Of a DNA stretch of 64,000 bases, positions 1 through 9,013 are shown one piece after another. The translations under genes were made by a program, and so were the position numbers. Positions within the stretch are counted from its first letter, which is position 1, and each line of letters starts with the position of its first letter. Source of the stretch: Halobacillus faecis (GTDB taxonomy: Bacteria; Bacillota; Bacilli; Bacillales; Halobacillaceae); contig NZ_BJYD01000028.1 in assembly GCF_007991335.1 (NCBI RefSeq), positions 41,393-105,392 of the forward strand, written 5' to 3'. Under the pieces are notes generated by a model. That model did not search any database. It was not told the DNA's origin and worked only from the letters and a program-made list of their open reading frames with translations.

Positions 1-151
1 AATGCGCAGCAAAGCGTTCAAGGTCAGCTAAGGTTTCGACATAGTCAACATTCACCACACGAATAGGGAACCCTTTCTTTTTTATCACCGATCCTGCAGG
101 CCTGCCCCAGCCGGCATCCTTGAAAACGATCTTATGTATGTCTGCAGGATG
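1..151 (-). CDS. Possible 3' part of a gene running off the left edge
   Basis: Reading leftwards from 151 the frame stays open to the window edge, after a TGA at 152-154. The peptide contains KIVFKDAGWGRPAGS and IRVVNVDYVETLADL, which looks protein-like, but I recognise no family. No convincing ribosome binding site or start is visible; a GTG near 79 is possible. It may be the end of a truncated gene or a chance open frame. Confidence 0.25.
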
Positions 152-466
152 TCACCTTTTTTCTGATACTTTCAAATTGAAAAAGTGTACAAGGTACTCA
201 ATCATCTAGTCGATCTTTAACTCGAAAGACCAAGGACAAGGAGAACAATAAAAAAAGCCCCAAACGTGAATAGACTGATTTCCTGCCCACACCTAGATCT
301 GATATCAAAAACGGGGCCAAGAAAGGTACAATCCAACGCGTTGGTCTCCCCTCATACATGGAACTCCTCCCATCTGAACATGGAAAAGTGCATGGAATCC
401 ATTAGAACATCCCATAATGTAAATAAATGAAACATCCACCCACTTTTGGAAAAGGAGTGTTTATAC

Positions 467-916
467 ATGAACGAACAGGCAAAAGCGTACTGGGATTCCT
501 ATTGGAAAGGAAAAGAAAAACCGGAGAGCGTGAAAGCATGGTCCTTCGGCACCGCCCCTGATCGTATGGCCAGACTGGTCATGGACGGGGTCAAGACAGC
601 CACCTGCTCGGCACGTCAAGCATATGAGGTTGAGAAAGAAGCGCTCCCCGAAGTCGGAGAATATAACATCATATTGAACGGGGAAGATGAGCCTGCGGCT
701 ATTATCCGAACGACAGAAGTTGAGGTCGTCCCCTTTAATGAGGTAACCGAAGAATTCGCACGTGCGGAAGGAGAAGGAAACCTTTCCTACCACAATTGGC
801 TAGAATTCCATAAGAAGTTCTTCAAAGAGGAATCGGAAGAGATCGGTTATGATTACAGCGAAGACATGGATCTTGTTTGTGAGAGATTCCAACTGGTGCA
901 CGTGAACCCGGATTGA
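467..916 (+). CDS. ASCH domain protein
   Basis: A 149-residue soluble protein with the ASCH fold, a PUA-like beta barrel thought to bind RNA or modified nucleotides. Seen: the family's WSFGTAPDRMARLVMDGVKTAT segment in the first third (the G-K-T/A-T signature where the loop binds ligand), and a central VGEYNIIL..EDEPAAIIRTTEVEV strand pair. The length is normal for single-domain ASCH proteins. The ATG at 467 is preceded by AAGGAG with good spacing; the upstream ATG at 446 has no ribosome binding site. It is a single-gene unit closed by a hairpin at 917-945. The cellular substrate is not known for this family. Confidence 0.85.
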   Translation: MNEQAKAYWDSYWKGKEKPESVKAWSFGTAPDRMARLVMDGVKTATCSARQAYEVEKEALPEVGEYNIILNGEDEPAAIIRTTEVEVVPFNEVTEEFARAEGEGNLSYHNWLEFHKKFFKEESEEIGYDYSEDMDLVCERFQLVHVNPD

Positions 917-1053
917 AGGACGGAAATCACATCCGTCCTTTTTCCCTCTTCTGCTTTCGGCTGCAGGGCCATTCGAATCGATAACCCGACAAGACCGATT
1001 AAAAATACAATAATGATTGTAATGATGATGATTCTTAATTTATTTTGACTCAA
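853..1053 (-). CDS. Small single-pass membrane protein
   Basis: A 66-residue protein starting at TTG (1051-1053) with a strong GGAGGAGGGA ribosome binding site 7 nt upstream. Residues 5-30 are a very hydrophobic membrane segment (IIIITIIIVFLIGLVGLS) followed by a charged tail. The last 20 or so codons run through the terminator and the 3' end of the convergent ASCH gene, so the C-terminus is antisense to it; this suggests either a real overlap or loss of an earlier stop. No family recognised. Confidence 0.5.
   Translation of the reverse strand: MSQNKLRIIIITIIIVFLIGLVGLSIRMALQPKAEEGKRTDVISVLQSGFTCTSWNLSQTRSMSSL
917..945 (+). terminator. Rho-independent terminator after the ASCH gene
   Basis: The stem AGGACGGA / TCCGTCCT with a 7-nt loop is followed by a T run, one base after the stop codon of the ASCH gene. 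Confidence 0.8.
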
Positions 1054-1298
1054 CGTCCCATCCCTCCTCCCCTTCTCCTACCCGTTTCTTGAAGTCATTA
1101 AGCAGGGATTTCCCTGTTCCCTTCAGTCAAGTTAAGAAACAACCATACGACTGGAAAAAATCAATGAAACATGAAACCTTACACACCTTCATTCGTAGAA
1201 GAGGTGTTCAGAAATAAATGAAATTACATTTCATATCATTTGGATTGATCCTTATGGTATGGTTGAATTCTGAACAACAGATGGAAAGGAGTCTACAT

Positions 1299-2297
1299 AT
1301 GAGCAAAAGAATAACAGCCAGTATCATTGCAGCCACAATTTTGGTTCTCGCTCTTGTCGTCCAGCTGATCGGAACGGTCTTCACTGGTGAAGAAGCAGAG
1401 AATGAGACGATGGGACTTTTCGCAGGCAGTGAGAATTTAGAAGAAAAAGTCGTTGACCGAGGAAGTGGAAGCAAACGGATTGTGGAATTGAACCTGGAAG
1501 GGGCTATCATCGACAACCCGAGTACGAACCCGAATCCTTTCGGGGGCGGCGGCTATCAGCACGACCGCTTTATGAAAAAATTAGAAGCGATCAAAGAAGA
1601 TGGCTCCATCAAAGGCGTTCACCTGTATGTCAATTCACCAGGTGGCGGCGTTTATGAAAGTGCTGAAATCCATGACAAACTGCTTGAAATAAAAGAAGCA
1701 GGCAAGACGATTTACGTGTCCATGGGGAACATGGCCGCTTCCGGCGGGTATTATGTTTCTGCCCCAGCTGACCGCATTTTTGCTAGTAACGATACGTTCA
1801 CTGGTTCTTTGGGTGTCATCATGGAAAGCATCAATTATCAGGAACTGGCCAATGAATATGGCGTGAAATTCAATACCATCAAAAGTGGTGAGTTCAAAGA
1901 TATCATGAGCCCTACCAAGGAAATGACCGAAGCGGACAGAGAGATTCTCCAAACGCTTGTCGATGAATCTTACCAGCAGTTCGTCGATGTCATCGTAGAG
2001 GGCCGCGAGATGCCTGGGAGCCGTGTGAAAGAATTAGCCGACGGCCGGATCTACTCCGGGAAGCAGGCCGTCGAAAACGGACTGGTGGACGACATCGGCT
2101 TCCGTGAAGACACGTTGAAGGCATTGAAAAAAGAAATCGGCGGAGATCCGCAGGTATTCCAGTACAAAAATACCATGGGATCCTTTTTCGACCTGCCGCT
2201 TGCTGAAAGCTTAATGCCGAACAGCGAACTCCGCTACATCGAAGAATTGATGAGCAAGCGCCAAGGACCACGCATGATGTATATGTACACAGATTAA
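1299..2297 (+). CDS. sppA: Signal peptide peptidase SppA
   Basis: A membrane-anchored serine protease that degrades signal peptides left in the membrane after protein export. The 332-residue length matches Bacillus SppA (YteI). One N-terminal membrane segment (about residues 5-25) precedes the ClpP-like catalytic domain. The nucleophile is Ser148 in MAASGGYY and the general base is Lys200 in GEFKDIM, the same 52-residue spacing as the Ser/Lys dyad of the B. subtilis enzyme. The ATG at 1299 follows GAAAGGAG; an in-frame ATG at 1218 lacks a ribosome binding site. yteJ follows 12 bp downstream, as in B. subtilis, so the two are probably cotranscribed. In B. subtilis the pair also protects against lantibiotics. 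Confidence 0.96.
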   Translation: MSKRITASIIAATILVLALVVQLIGTVFTGEEAENETMGLFAGSENLEEKVVDRGSGSKRIVELNLEGAIIDNPSTNPNPFGGGGYQHDRFMKKLEAIKEDGSIKGVHLYVNSPGGGVYESAEIHDKLLEIKEAGKTIYVSMGNMAASGGYYVSAPADRIFASNDTFTGSLGVIMESINYQELANEYGVKFNTIKSGEFKDIMSPTKEMTEADREILQTLVDESYQQFVDVIVEGREMPGSRVKELADGRIYSGKQAVENGLVDDIGFREDTLKALKKEIGGDPQVFQYKNTMGSFFDLPLAESLMPNSELRYIEELMSKRQGPRMMYMYTD

Positions 2298-2309
2298 GGA
2301 GGGAACGGT

Positions 2310-2852
2310 ATGGATTACACCAATCATAACGAAAACGGTGGGCAGCTATCATCGTTGATCCATCATCAGAAAAACGACCTCCAAAAACTGTTGTACGCAG
2401 GATTCGGCTCGCGATTCCTTGCCTACAGCATCGACTTGATCGTCATTTGGAGCGTCAATACCATTGTGACCCGTCCATTGCTGCGACTTGTGAACCTGGA
2501 AGACGCTCAAGCTTGGGTCCCCATGTTCAGTGCGGCAAACATTACGACTTCGATCATCTTTTTTGCTTATTTCATCCTGATGACGAAATTTTTCCGGGCT
2601 ACGCTGGGAAAAATGATTTTAGGATTGTCTGTCGTTTCACTAAAAGGGGAAACGTTATCGAACGGTCAAATCATTTTCCGTGAATGCATCGGCCGGTATA
2701 TCAGTATGGCGATCCTCGGAATCCCCTATCTGGTTGTTGCCTTCACGAGGCGACATCAGGGAATCCATGATCTATTCGCAGATACGTCCGTAATGAAGAA
2801 TAAGTTCAGCAAGCTGAACGATACCATTGAACAACAACCACAATCGATATAA
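2310..2852 (+). CDS. yteJ: RDD family membrane protein (YteJ-like)
   Basis: A 180-residue protein with an RDD domain and about three membrane helices. Seen: GFGSRFLAYSIDLIVIW at the start of the domain (the R and D that name the family) and a C-terminal GIHDLFADT motif. It sits 12 bp downstream of sppA with an AAGGAGG ribosome binding site, the conserved sppA-yteJ arrangement. In B. subtilis YteJ works with SppA in lantibiotic resistance and modulates its activity, so the same role is inferred here. A strong terminator follows. Confidence 0.9.
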   Translation: MDYTNHNENGGQLSSLIHHQKNDLQKLLYAGFGSRFLAYSIDLIVIWSVNTIVTRPLLRLVNLEDAQAWVPMFSAANITTSIIFFAYFILMTKFFRATLGKMILGLSVVSLKGETLSNGQIIFRECIGRYISMAILGIPYLVVAFTRRHQGIHDLFADTSVMKNKFSKLNDTIEQQPQSI

Positions 2853-2858
2853 AAATGA

Positions 2859-2893
2859 AACGCCTGCTTCCAAACGGAAGCAGGCGTTTTTTC
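2859..2893 (+). terminator. Terminator of the sppA-yteJ operon
   Basis: Perfect 11-bp stem CGCCTGCTTCC / GGAAGCAGGCG with a short loop and six T residues. Confidence 0.9.
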
Positions 2894-2898
2894 ATGCG

Positions 2899-3000
2899 TT
2901 AACGGTAAGGATCCTGTTTGCCTGTGCCGTTCTTCTCCCCTTTTTCACGACGAAGTGCGTTCAGGTCTTTTTTGCTTTTGTTTTTCGCTTTTTTGCCCAT
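2899..3000 (-). CDS. Small basic protein, 33 residues
   Basis: An ATG at 2998-3000 preceded by GGGAGG at about 9 nt opens a 33-codon frame: lysine-rich N-terminus (MGKKAKNKSKKDLNAL), then RREKGEKN, ending in KQDPYR. The very high charge and strong ribosome binding site argue for a real gene, and it lies head to head with the forespore-type ger promoter. It could be a minor spore protein of the small acid-soluble kind, but I cannot match it to a named Ssp family; that is a guess. Confidence 0.6.
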   Translation of the reverse strand: MGKKAKNKSKKDLNALRREKGEKNGTGKQDPYR

Positions 3001-3135
3001 GTCTGAAGACCTCCCTTCTCCTCTATTTTGTGAAGTTTGATGTGATTCCATGTAATGAAATAACAACCACAAGAACCGACCAAATAGCTCACTCTAAAGC
3101 AGGACACGTGTCCATGAAATGTACAATCTGACGTT

Positions 3136-3165
3136 TGTGTAAAAAAGAGCCAATGGTACATACTA
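3136..3165 (+). promoter_or_regulatory. Sigma-G-like promoter of the ger operon
   Basis: TGTGTA at 3136-3141, 17 bp spacer, CATACTA at 3159-3165, about 30 bp before the gerXA start. CATACTA is the consensus sigma-G -10 element, which fits forespore expression of germinant receptor operons. The -35 is a weaker match to TGAATA. Confidence 0.6.
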
Positions 3166-3196
3166 AAAAAAACTGTTGGGATTCGGGGGTGAGGAC

Positions 3197-4576
3197 ATGG
3201 ATGAAATGTTGGACATCGAACAAATCCTTCGTGAAAAACAGAAAAACCACTATGTGACCATGAAGAAGCTGGAGCTTGAAGGCCACCCCATCCACGTCAT
3301 CTACATACCTTCCATCACGGATACGAAGCAAGTCCAGGACGCCATCCTGCTTCCACTACAAGAATGGAAGCACAAAGAAAGTCCTCTTCCTCATGCTTTT
3401 TCTGCAGAACCTTTGCTGCAATTAGAGAAGAAAAACGATATCGATCACTATCTTCTCGATGGTTTCACGCTGTTGATCGAACAAGATACGGTTTACGCCA
3501 TAGACACAGCACAGTTCGCTTACCGTTCCATCCAAGAGCCGGTATCTGAGATGACCCTGCGCGGTTCCCGTGATGGTTTTATCGAATCACTCGAACAAAA
3601 CGTCGCCCTTTTACGTGTGCACCTGCGTTCGACGGACTTGAAATTTGAAGAATTCACCATCGGTACCCGTTCCTTCACGAATGTTTCCATCGCTTACATC
3701 GATCGGACGGTCAACGAGGAACTGTTAAAGGATGTTCGAGCAAGGATCAATGCCGTCCAGGAAGATTACATCCCGGATGGCGGGGTGATGGAGCAATTGA
3801 TCGAAAAAAACAACTACTCCCTTTTTCCTGAGATTCAGGAAACGGAGAGACCGACGAAAGTATCCAGCGCCCTTGTCGAAGGGAAAGTAGCGATCTTCGT
3901 AGAAGGTTCCCCTTCTGTGTTACTTGCTCCGACAACATTGAACAGTCTTTTTCAACAGGCGGATGACTACAACTTCAAGTGGATTCCGGCTTCTCTCATT
4001 CGGTTAATGCGGTTCATGGCTGCTTTCTTTTCAGTGATGCTTCCGTCGGTTTATATTTCGTTGATTTCGTATCACCATGGGTTGATCCCGACCGATCTTG
4101 CCATATCGATTGCAAAAACTCGTGAAGGAGTACCAATCCCTTCGTTCATGGAAGCTTTGATTATGCAACTGACTATTGAAACCTTGAGGGAAGCTGGGAT
4201 CCGGCTGCCAAAACCGATCGGACCTGCCGTCAGTATCGTAGGGGCGATCGTACTTGGTGAAGCGGCTGTTACAGCGGGGATTGTCAGTCCTTTGATGGTG
4301 ATCGTCGTTTCGTTCGCTGCGATCTGTTCCTTCACCATTGCCGATTATGCGTTAAGCCTTGCGCTCAGGACCATCAGTTTCGTCATGCTGTTTGCCGCCG
4401 CATTTCTAGGGATATATGGGTTGATCCTGGCTGTCTTCATCATCAGCATTCATCTTGTTCATCTGCAGAGCTTTTCTGTTCCGTATTTAGAGCCATTTAC
4501 ACCTTTTTATGTGAAACGCTGGAAAGATTCCTTGATCCGGTTCAAGTTGAAGAAAGGAGGCGGACGCGTTGAGTGA
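3197..4576 (+). CDS. Spore germinant receptor A subunit (GerA family)
   Basis: The A subunit of an inner-spore-membrane nutrient receptor. The 459-residue protein has a long hydrophilic N-terminal domain (about 1-260) and then the GerA-type membrane domain with about five helices, starting near residue 270 (MAAFFSVMLPSVYISLISYH) and including EALIMQLTIETLREAGIRLPKPIG, a hallmark of the family. The ATG at 3197 is chosen because a G-rich ribosome binding site lies just upstream; a TTG at 3176 is possible. Its 3' end overlaps gerXB by 8 bp. The germinant cannot be told from sequence. Confidence 0.95.
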   Translation: MDEMLDIEQILREKQKNHYVTMKKLELEGHPIHVIYIPSITDTKQVQDAILLPLQEWKHKESPLPHAFSAEPLLQLEKKNDIDHYLLDGFTLLIEQDTVYAIDTAQFAYRSIQEPVSEMTLRGSRDGFIESLEQNVALLRVHLRSTDLKFEEFTIGTRSFTNVSIAYIDRTVNEELLKDVRARINAVQEDYIPDGGVMEQLIEKNNYSLFPEIQETERPTKVSSALVEGKVAIFVEGSPSVLLAPTTLNSLFQQADDYNFKWIPASLIRLMRFMAAFFSVMLPSVYISLISYHHGLIPTDLAISIAKTREGVPIPSFMEALIMQLTIETLREAGIRLPKPIGPAVSIVGAIVLGEAAVTAGIVSPLMVIVVSFAAICSFTIADYALSLALRTISFVMLFAAAFLGIYGLILAVFIISIHLVHLQSFSVPYLEPFTPFYVKRWKDSLIRFKLKKGGGRVE

Positions 4577-5663
4577 TCTGAAACAACTGACCATGTTACA
4601 AATGGTCATCGTGTTCATATCTTCGATGATCGGAATCGGCATTATCCTCATGCCACGGGATCTGGCTAATACCGTTGATTCTCAGGACTTATGGCTGAGC
4701 ATCATTTTCGGTGCGCTAGCCGTCAGCGTCGTTTCCTGTATTTATGTAGCGCTCGCTGTTCGTTATCCCGGCCTCACTTTTTTTGAAATGACTTCAACGA
4801 TCATGGGGAAATTCATCGGTTATCTTTTCAATTTCTTCTTCGCTGTGTATAGCCTGATCGTCGCTGCCTATATCTTACGAGTGACCGGAGGGATTATAAA
4901 AAACTATTTACTTGATACGACGCCGCTTTATATCGTCATCGGTTCTTTTATGCTCGTCAGCATGTATCTGATCTATAATGGGGCGGGTGACATCGTCCGG
5001 TTTTTCCAACTTTATTTTCCAATCATGATGGTGATGTTCATCGTACTTTGTTTATTGAGTATTAAAAATCTTGATCTCAACAACATCCGCCCCGTTCTGC
5101 AAAACAATATAGGGGCGACCATCAGTGGTGCGCAAATCACCTTTTTCTCTTTTTTGGGCATGGAGCTTCTCCTGATCTTCTCCAAATTGATCAAAAAGAG
5201 AAAGGCCAAACATCTGCTGATTACAATATGGACGAGCATCGGCTTGACCGCCCTCATCTATGTCGCCTTCCATATGATTTCCATAGGAGTCCTTGGCGTG
5301 GAGGAGCTAAAAGAAATCACGTTCCCGACCATTGAGATGGCGAAAAGCATTGAGTTTCAAGGTTTCTTTTTTGAACGTTTTGAATTGATTTTTTTATTCG
5401 GATGGTTAACGACGGCTTTCACTTCTTTCACCGCTTATATGTACACATTGACTTTGGGATTGAAGAATATGTTCACCCCCAGCCGGTGGTTCCTGCCGGT
5501 CGCTGGAGTACTGATCTTTGCATTGACCTTGTACCCTGAAGGTCTGACGGAGGTTTTCCACTACTCCACATATATTCAATTCATCTCCGTTGCAGCGATC
5601 GTCGTCTTACCTGCTCTTCTATTGATTGTATCCTTGATCAGGGGGAAATCGTATGCTACGTAA
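4569..5663 (+). CDS. Spore germinant receptor B subunit (GerAB family)
   Basis: A 364-residue integral membrane protein of the APC-superfamily transporter fold with about ten helices, the GerAB/ArcD-like B subunit that forms the ligand-binding site of Ger receptors. Seen: MIGIGIILMPRDLA in TM1, where the family has the unwound G-rich binding segment, and GITFFSFLGMELLLIF-like TM6 sequence. The start is TTG at 4569, 7 nt after AAAGGAGG, overlapping the end of the A subunit; its own 3' end overlaps gerXC by 11 bp, so the three are translationally coupled. Confidence 0.94.
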   Translation: MSDLKQLTMLQMVIVFISSMIGIGIILMPRDLANTVDSQDLWLSIIFGALAVSVVSCIYVALAVRYPGLTFFEMTSTIMGKFIGYLFNFFFAVYSLIVAAYILRVTGGIIKNYLLDTTPLYIVIGSFMLVSMYLIYNGAGDIVRFFQLYFPIMMVMFIVLCLLSIKNLDLNNIRPVLQNNIGATISGAQITFFSFLGMELLLIFSKLIKKRKAKHLLITIWTSIGLTALIYVAFHMISIGVLGVEELKEITFPTIEMAKSIEFQGFFFERFELIFLFGWLTTAFTSFTAYMYTLTLGLKNMFTPSRWFLPVAGVLIFALTLYPEGLTEVFHYSTYIQFISVAAIVVLPALLLIVSLIRGKSYAT

Positions 5664-6807
5664 AATTACATGTTCAGGTTTGATTATTCTCATTTTGTTG
5701 ACCGGATGTTGGGACATCAAAGAAATTGAGGACGTCGGAATCGTCACAGGCATGGGCCTGGATGTCGACGAGGAAAAAGATGAACTGAGGATGATCAACC
5801 AGTATGTTGTTCCCGGGAAAATCCCCACACAGCAAAGTAGTTCCCAGCACCAAAGTGCCCCTTACCAGAACATTTCGCAGTCCGGTAAAACATTTTTTGA
5901 AATCATCCGGAACAACTCTTTGGAGAGCAACCGACCTCCCAATTACACGCACTTGAAATCAATTCTCGCATCGACGGCATTGTTTGAAAAAGAACGCGCG
6001 GACCAAGTGATCGACCTGTTCATCCGAGATCATGAATTCAGAAGGACGACACCAGTATTTATAACAAAAGAACCTGTTCTTGAAGTCCTAAGTACCAATC
6101 CTACAAAGGAACTTTTTCCGGCAATCCAAATTAAATCACTCAGTGAAAATTACCACAAGAACAATAGTAACCCTAAAAACTTGTCCATCGGTGACATGTC
6201 CCAGCACATTTCTGAGAAGAAAAGTTTTCTGATTCCAGGTATTACCCTGGAGGAAGGACATATCAAATCATCAGGAGCTGGCATCATTGAAGCCGAAAGC
6301 TCTCATTATGTAGGATGGATTGATGTAGAGGATATGGAAGGCATCCGATATATGCATGACAATGTGCAAGGCGGATTTATCTATCTAGATGAAGAACTTA
6401 TTGATGAAGGTCCAATCATTCTTGAGATCAAAGGGTCAAACTCAAAATTCAAGACAAAAACGAGTGGAGATCAATTAGAGATGACCATTCAGGTCAAGAT
6501 GTCCACCGTACTGGCAGAAGATTGGGGAATTGGGAGAAATGTATATAACAAAGGATGGAAAAAAGAGATTGAAGATGCTGCGAATAAAGTCATTAAAGGA
6601 AAAGTGGAACGTGTCCTTCAACTCGCCCAACAGGAATACCAGATCGATTTCCTCAATGTATCCGGATGGATCCAAATCCACGAACCGAAGTATTGGGAAG
6701 AACATGAGAAAGAATGGAATGAACTCTTCCCTGACATGAACTTCAAAGTAGAAGTGACAACGGAAATCACAGATTTTGGCACGCAAAACTTTAATACAGA
6801 AGAATAA
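5653..6807 (+). CDS. Spore germinant receptor C subunit, lipoprotein (GerAC family)
   Basis: A 384-residue lipoprotein of the Ger(x)C family, the C subunit of the germinant receptor on the outer face of the inner spore membrane. The signal peptide ends in lipobox LTGC (Cys18), followed by WDIKEIEDVGIVTGMGLDVD, the standard start of domain 1. Domain 3 (about residues 220-375) has the alternating pattern with a long helix ending in QQEYQIDFLNVS. Length is normal. It is the last gene of the operon and is closed by a hairpin at 6808-6830. Confidence 0.94.
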   Translation: MLRKITCSGLIILILLTGCWDIKEIEDVGIVTGMGLDVDEEKDELRMINQYVVPGKIPTQQSSSQHQSAPYQNISQSGKTFFEIIRNNSLESNRPPNYTHLKSILASTALFEKERADQVIDLFIRDHEFRRTTPVFITKEPVLEVLSTNPTKELFPAIQIKSLSENYHKNNSNPKNLSIGDMSQHISEKKSFLIPGITLEEGHIKSSGAGIIEAESSHYVGWIDVEDMEGIRYMHDNVQGGFIYLDEELIDEGPIILEIKGSNSKFKTKTSGDQLEMTIQVKMSTVLAEDWGIGRNVYNKGWKKEIEDAANKVIKGKVERVLQLAQQEYQIDFLNVSGWIQIHEPKYWEEHEKEWNELFPDMNFKVEVTTEITDFGTQNFNTEE

Positions 6808-6830
6808 AGTGGAGGGTCCGCCCCTCCACT
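6808..6830. terminator. Bidirectional terminator between gerXC and the serine hydrolase
   Basis: Perfect stem AGTGGAGGG / CCCTCCACT with a 5-nt loop lies between two convergent stop codons. T runs are weak on both sides. Confidence 0.6.
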
Positions 6831-6834
6831 TCCG

Positions 6835-7836
6835 TTATTTAATGAACCCTTCCTCGAACGCTTTGACGATTGGGAAAGCACCTGAACCCTTATTGGAAAG
6901 AACCGTTACTTTCCATTGACCTTTTGGATAGACGCATGAATGGAAGCTGACACCAGGGTCAAAGCCCATGGCATGGTAAACCGTTTCACCATGAACATCA
7001 TCCAACCAAAGGCCATACCCATAAGAAACACCTTCTTTCACTTTCGCGTGTTTTGTTAACAATCTCTCTACATGTCTTTCACCTACAAGTTTTCCATTCA
7101 ACAATGTATCCCAAAACCCGTTCATATCCGGCCCTGTCACGAAAGCTCCCCCATCGGCTCCCCCGATAACCGGAACAGCATACGTATTCGTCCTTAGAGA
7201 ACCACCCTTTTCTATGTAGCCCTGAGCGGTGTTGCCCGGCAGCTGGTCCAAGCGAAGATACCCACTATCCTGCATGCCTGCAGGCTTGAAGATATTCTCT
7301 GTAACATAATCCGTAAAAGACCTGTTTGAAACGGCTTCCACCACCAACCCTAATACGATGAACCCTGCATTGTTGTAGTGGAATTTCTCTCCAGGCTCGA
7401 ACATCTTCTCTTTATCTTTGAACATCGGGACAAAGTCCTCAAGCTTCTCCATCTTGTACATCGGTTTCTCTTCCCACAGTTCTGAAAAGTCCTCCATGAC
7501 CGATTCATCAAAGTAATCAGGGATTCCGGACGTGTGCGTCAACAAATGATGAATAGTGACACGTTCATCTATACAAGCAGGACTCTGATCCAGAAGCTGA
7601 TGGACGGGTGTATCGTAACTGAATGGATTCTGTTCGACGAGCTGAGCGATCGCTACCGCTGTGAACAACTTGCTTCCAGAGGCTATTCCGAATCGGGTGT
7701 CCATTTGGTTGGGAAGACTTTCAGCGAGGTTTCTGAAACCAAATCCTTTCGAGTAAACGAGATCCTCCCCTTGTGTCACAATTACTGAACCTGAAAATCC
7801 TTTTTTCTTAACGATTTCCTGAATTTTGGCATCCAA
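6835..7836 (-). CDS. Beta-lactamase family serine hydrolase
   Basis: A 333-residue class C beta-lactamase-like esterase or D-aminopeptidase. Motifs: Ser-x-x-Lys as SGSK in GIASGSKLFTAVAIA (nucleophile Ser), Tyr-x-Asn as YNN in FHYNNAGFIVLG, and HAMGFDPG in place of the KTG box, which is usual for the esterase-like branch. There is no signal peptide, so it is probably cytoplasmic. The start is taken as TTG at 7834-7836, because AAAAGGAGAGGGA lies immediately upstream of it and inside a longer frame beginning at ATG 7857. The substrate cannot be predicted; true beta-lactam resistance is unlikely. Confidence 0.88.
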   Translation of the reverse strand: MDAKIQEIVKKKGFSGSVIVTQGEDLVYSKGFGFRNLAESLPNQMDTRFGIASGSKLFTAVAIAQLVEQNPFSYDTPVHQLLDQSPACIDERVTIHHLLTHTSGIPDYFDESVMEDFSELWEEKPMYKMEKLEDFVPMFKDKEKMFEPGEKFHYNNAGFIVLGLVVEAVSNRSFTDYVTENIFKPAGMQDSGYLRLDQLPGNTAQGYIEKGGSLRTNTYAVPVIGGADGGAFVTGPDMNGFWDTLLNGKLVGERHVERLLTKHAKVKEGVSYGYGLWLDDVHGETVYHAMGFDPGVSFHSCVYPKGQWKVTVLSNKGSGAFPIVKAFEEGFIK

Positions 7837-7960
7837 TTTATCCCTCTCCTTTTCCATGTTTTCTATTCATTCTACCTGCTGTTTCATCCATCTATCCTGA
7901 TCCTTTTTGTTTCATTTAGCGAGTGGAAGGAAATGCCCTTTATAAAAAGGAGTCCATCTC

Positions 7961-8152
7961 ATGAAAGTATTCGCTGTTGTTCTAGTGGCCCTCGGAATCA
8001 TAGCTGTCCGAGTGATCAGCTTTTTTTATCCTGATTGGAAGGCAATCAAAGGGGAGCCTTTATCGGAACGAAAACGTTTGGGGTACAGCTTGTTAGGAAT
8101 TGGGATCCTGCTTCTTATGTATCTACTCAGTCAATTCATCATTAGAATATAA
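7961..8152 (+). CDS. Small membrane protein, two helices
   Basis: A 63-residue protein with two predicted membrane helices (about residues 3-22 and 43-61) joined by a basic loop. AAAAGGAG lies at normal spacing before the ATG. It stands alone between two minus-strand genes. No family recognised. Confidence 0.7.
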   Translation: MKVFAVVLVALGIIAVRVISFFYPDWKAIKGEPLSERKRLGYSLLGIGILLLMYLLSQFIIRI

Positions 8153-8182
8153 ACCGTGCGCTTTCATTTTGCCACTTCCACT

Positions 8183-9013
8183 CTATTGGATCGGAAAGAT
8201 GTAGACCATATATTCAAAGGATTTCTCCAATCCAATATTTTCAGCAATGGCATTCGATGGTTTATTGGCCTCCTCACAGTCCCAATATGGAATCATCTCT
8301 TTTCTTACGCATTCTTTCACGAAACGATGAGCTGCTATCTGACCTAATTTTTTGCCCTGATGATCCTCCAGCGTTTCTATATCGATTCCGTGCACATTTT
8401 CAGCTACAAAACCTGAAAAGCATAAACTCACGATTCTATTCTTATAAATGACTCCATAACCGAATCCTTTCTGAAAGAAATCCTCAGGAGTCGTCCAGAA
8501 TTCTAATAGCTTCGATCTTAAAAATTCTATATTATCCAGAGAATCACCTTTGTTATCATAAAGTTCCTTACTCATTTTGAACACTCGATCATCCTCACGA
8601 ATTGAAGGTTCATCCTCGTCACTGCTAAGTCTTTTCTCCATCTGATAAACGTTTTGATTGGATTTCTTCATGTCACGGTTCTCAAAGATTGTTTCAATCG
8701 TCTTCTCCCACCTGGAATGATGACCGATCGCAATGAAATGATTGATCTTTAGCTTCTTCGCTTCAGGCAAAATTTCCTGATCGATAAAGTCATTCATCTC
8801 TTTATTGAACCCTTCATTCTCTTCGTCTCCAATAAAGAAAAAACCATCATGATTCCCCAGCCAAATCAGTCCTGATTTAGGACAATCGGGATCATCCACA
8901 TAAATCCGACCTGGATTATTCCCTTCGATCACCGCTTTCACCTCTAGATGGCCCTCTTGATTTATTAAATTTCTGCATTTATAGAATTCTGTTTTATCAA
9001 GTTCTCGTATCAT
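8183..9013 (-). CDS. GNAT family acetyltransferase, two-part
   Basis: A 276-residue protein of the GNAT_acetyltran type found in Bacillaceae: an N-terminal half that binds the partner fold (about 1-150) and a C-terminal GNAT domain. The acetyl-CoA site is seen in TLEDHQGKKLGQIAAHRFVKECV (the Q/R-x-x-G-x-G/A loop as QGKKLG). The start ATG at 9013 follows GGGAGAG; an in-frame ATG at 9040 lacks a ribosome binding site. Substrate unknown. Confidence 0.82.
   Translation of the reverse strand: MIRELDKTEFYKCRNLINQEGHLEVKAVIEGNNPGRIYVDDPDCPKSGLIWLGNHDGFFFIGDEENEGFNKEMNDFIDQEILPEAKKLKINHFIAIGHHSRWEKTIETIFENRDMKKSNQNVYQMEKRLSSDEDEPSIREDDRVFKMSKELYDNKGDSLDNIEFLRSKLLEFWTTPEDFFQKGFGYGVIYKNRIVSLCFSGFVAENVHGIDIETLEDHQGKKLGQIAAHRFVKECVRKEMIPYWDCEEANKPSNAIAENIGLEKSFEYMVYIFPIQ

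Noticed and set aside
3102..3113. Perfect 12-bp palindrome GGACACGTGTCC between yteJ and gerXA
   Set aside because: Single copy, no matching regulator or second site; could be an operator but no support.
6835..7836. Serine hydrolase considered as a true beta-lactamase
   Set aside because: No signal peptide and no KTG box; the esterase/peptidase-like branch fits better.
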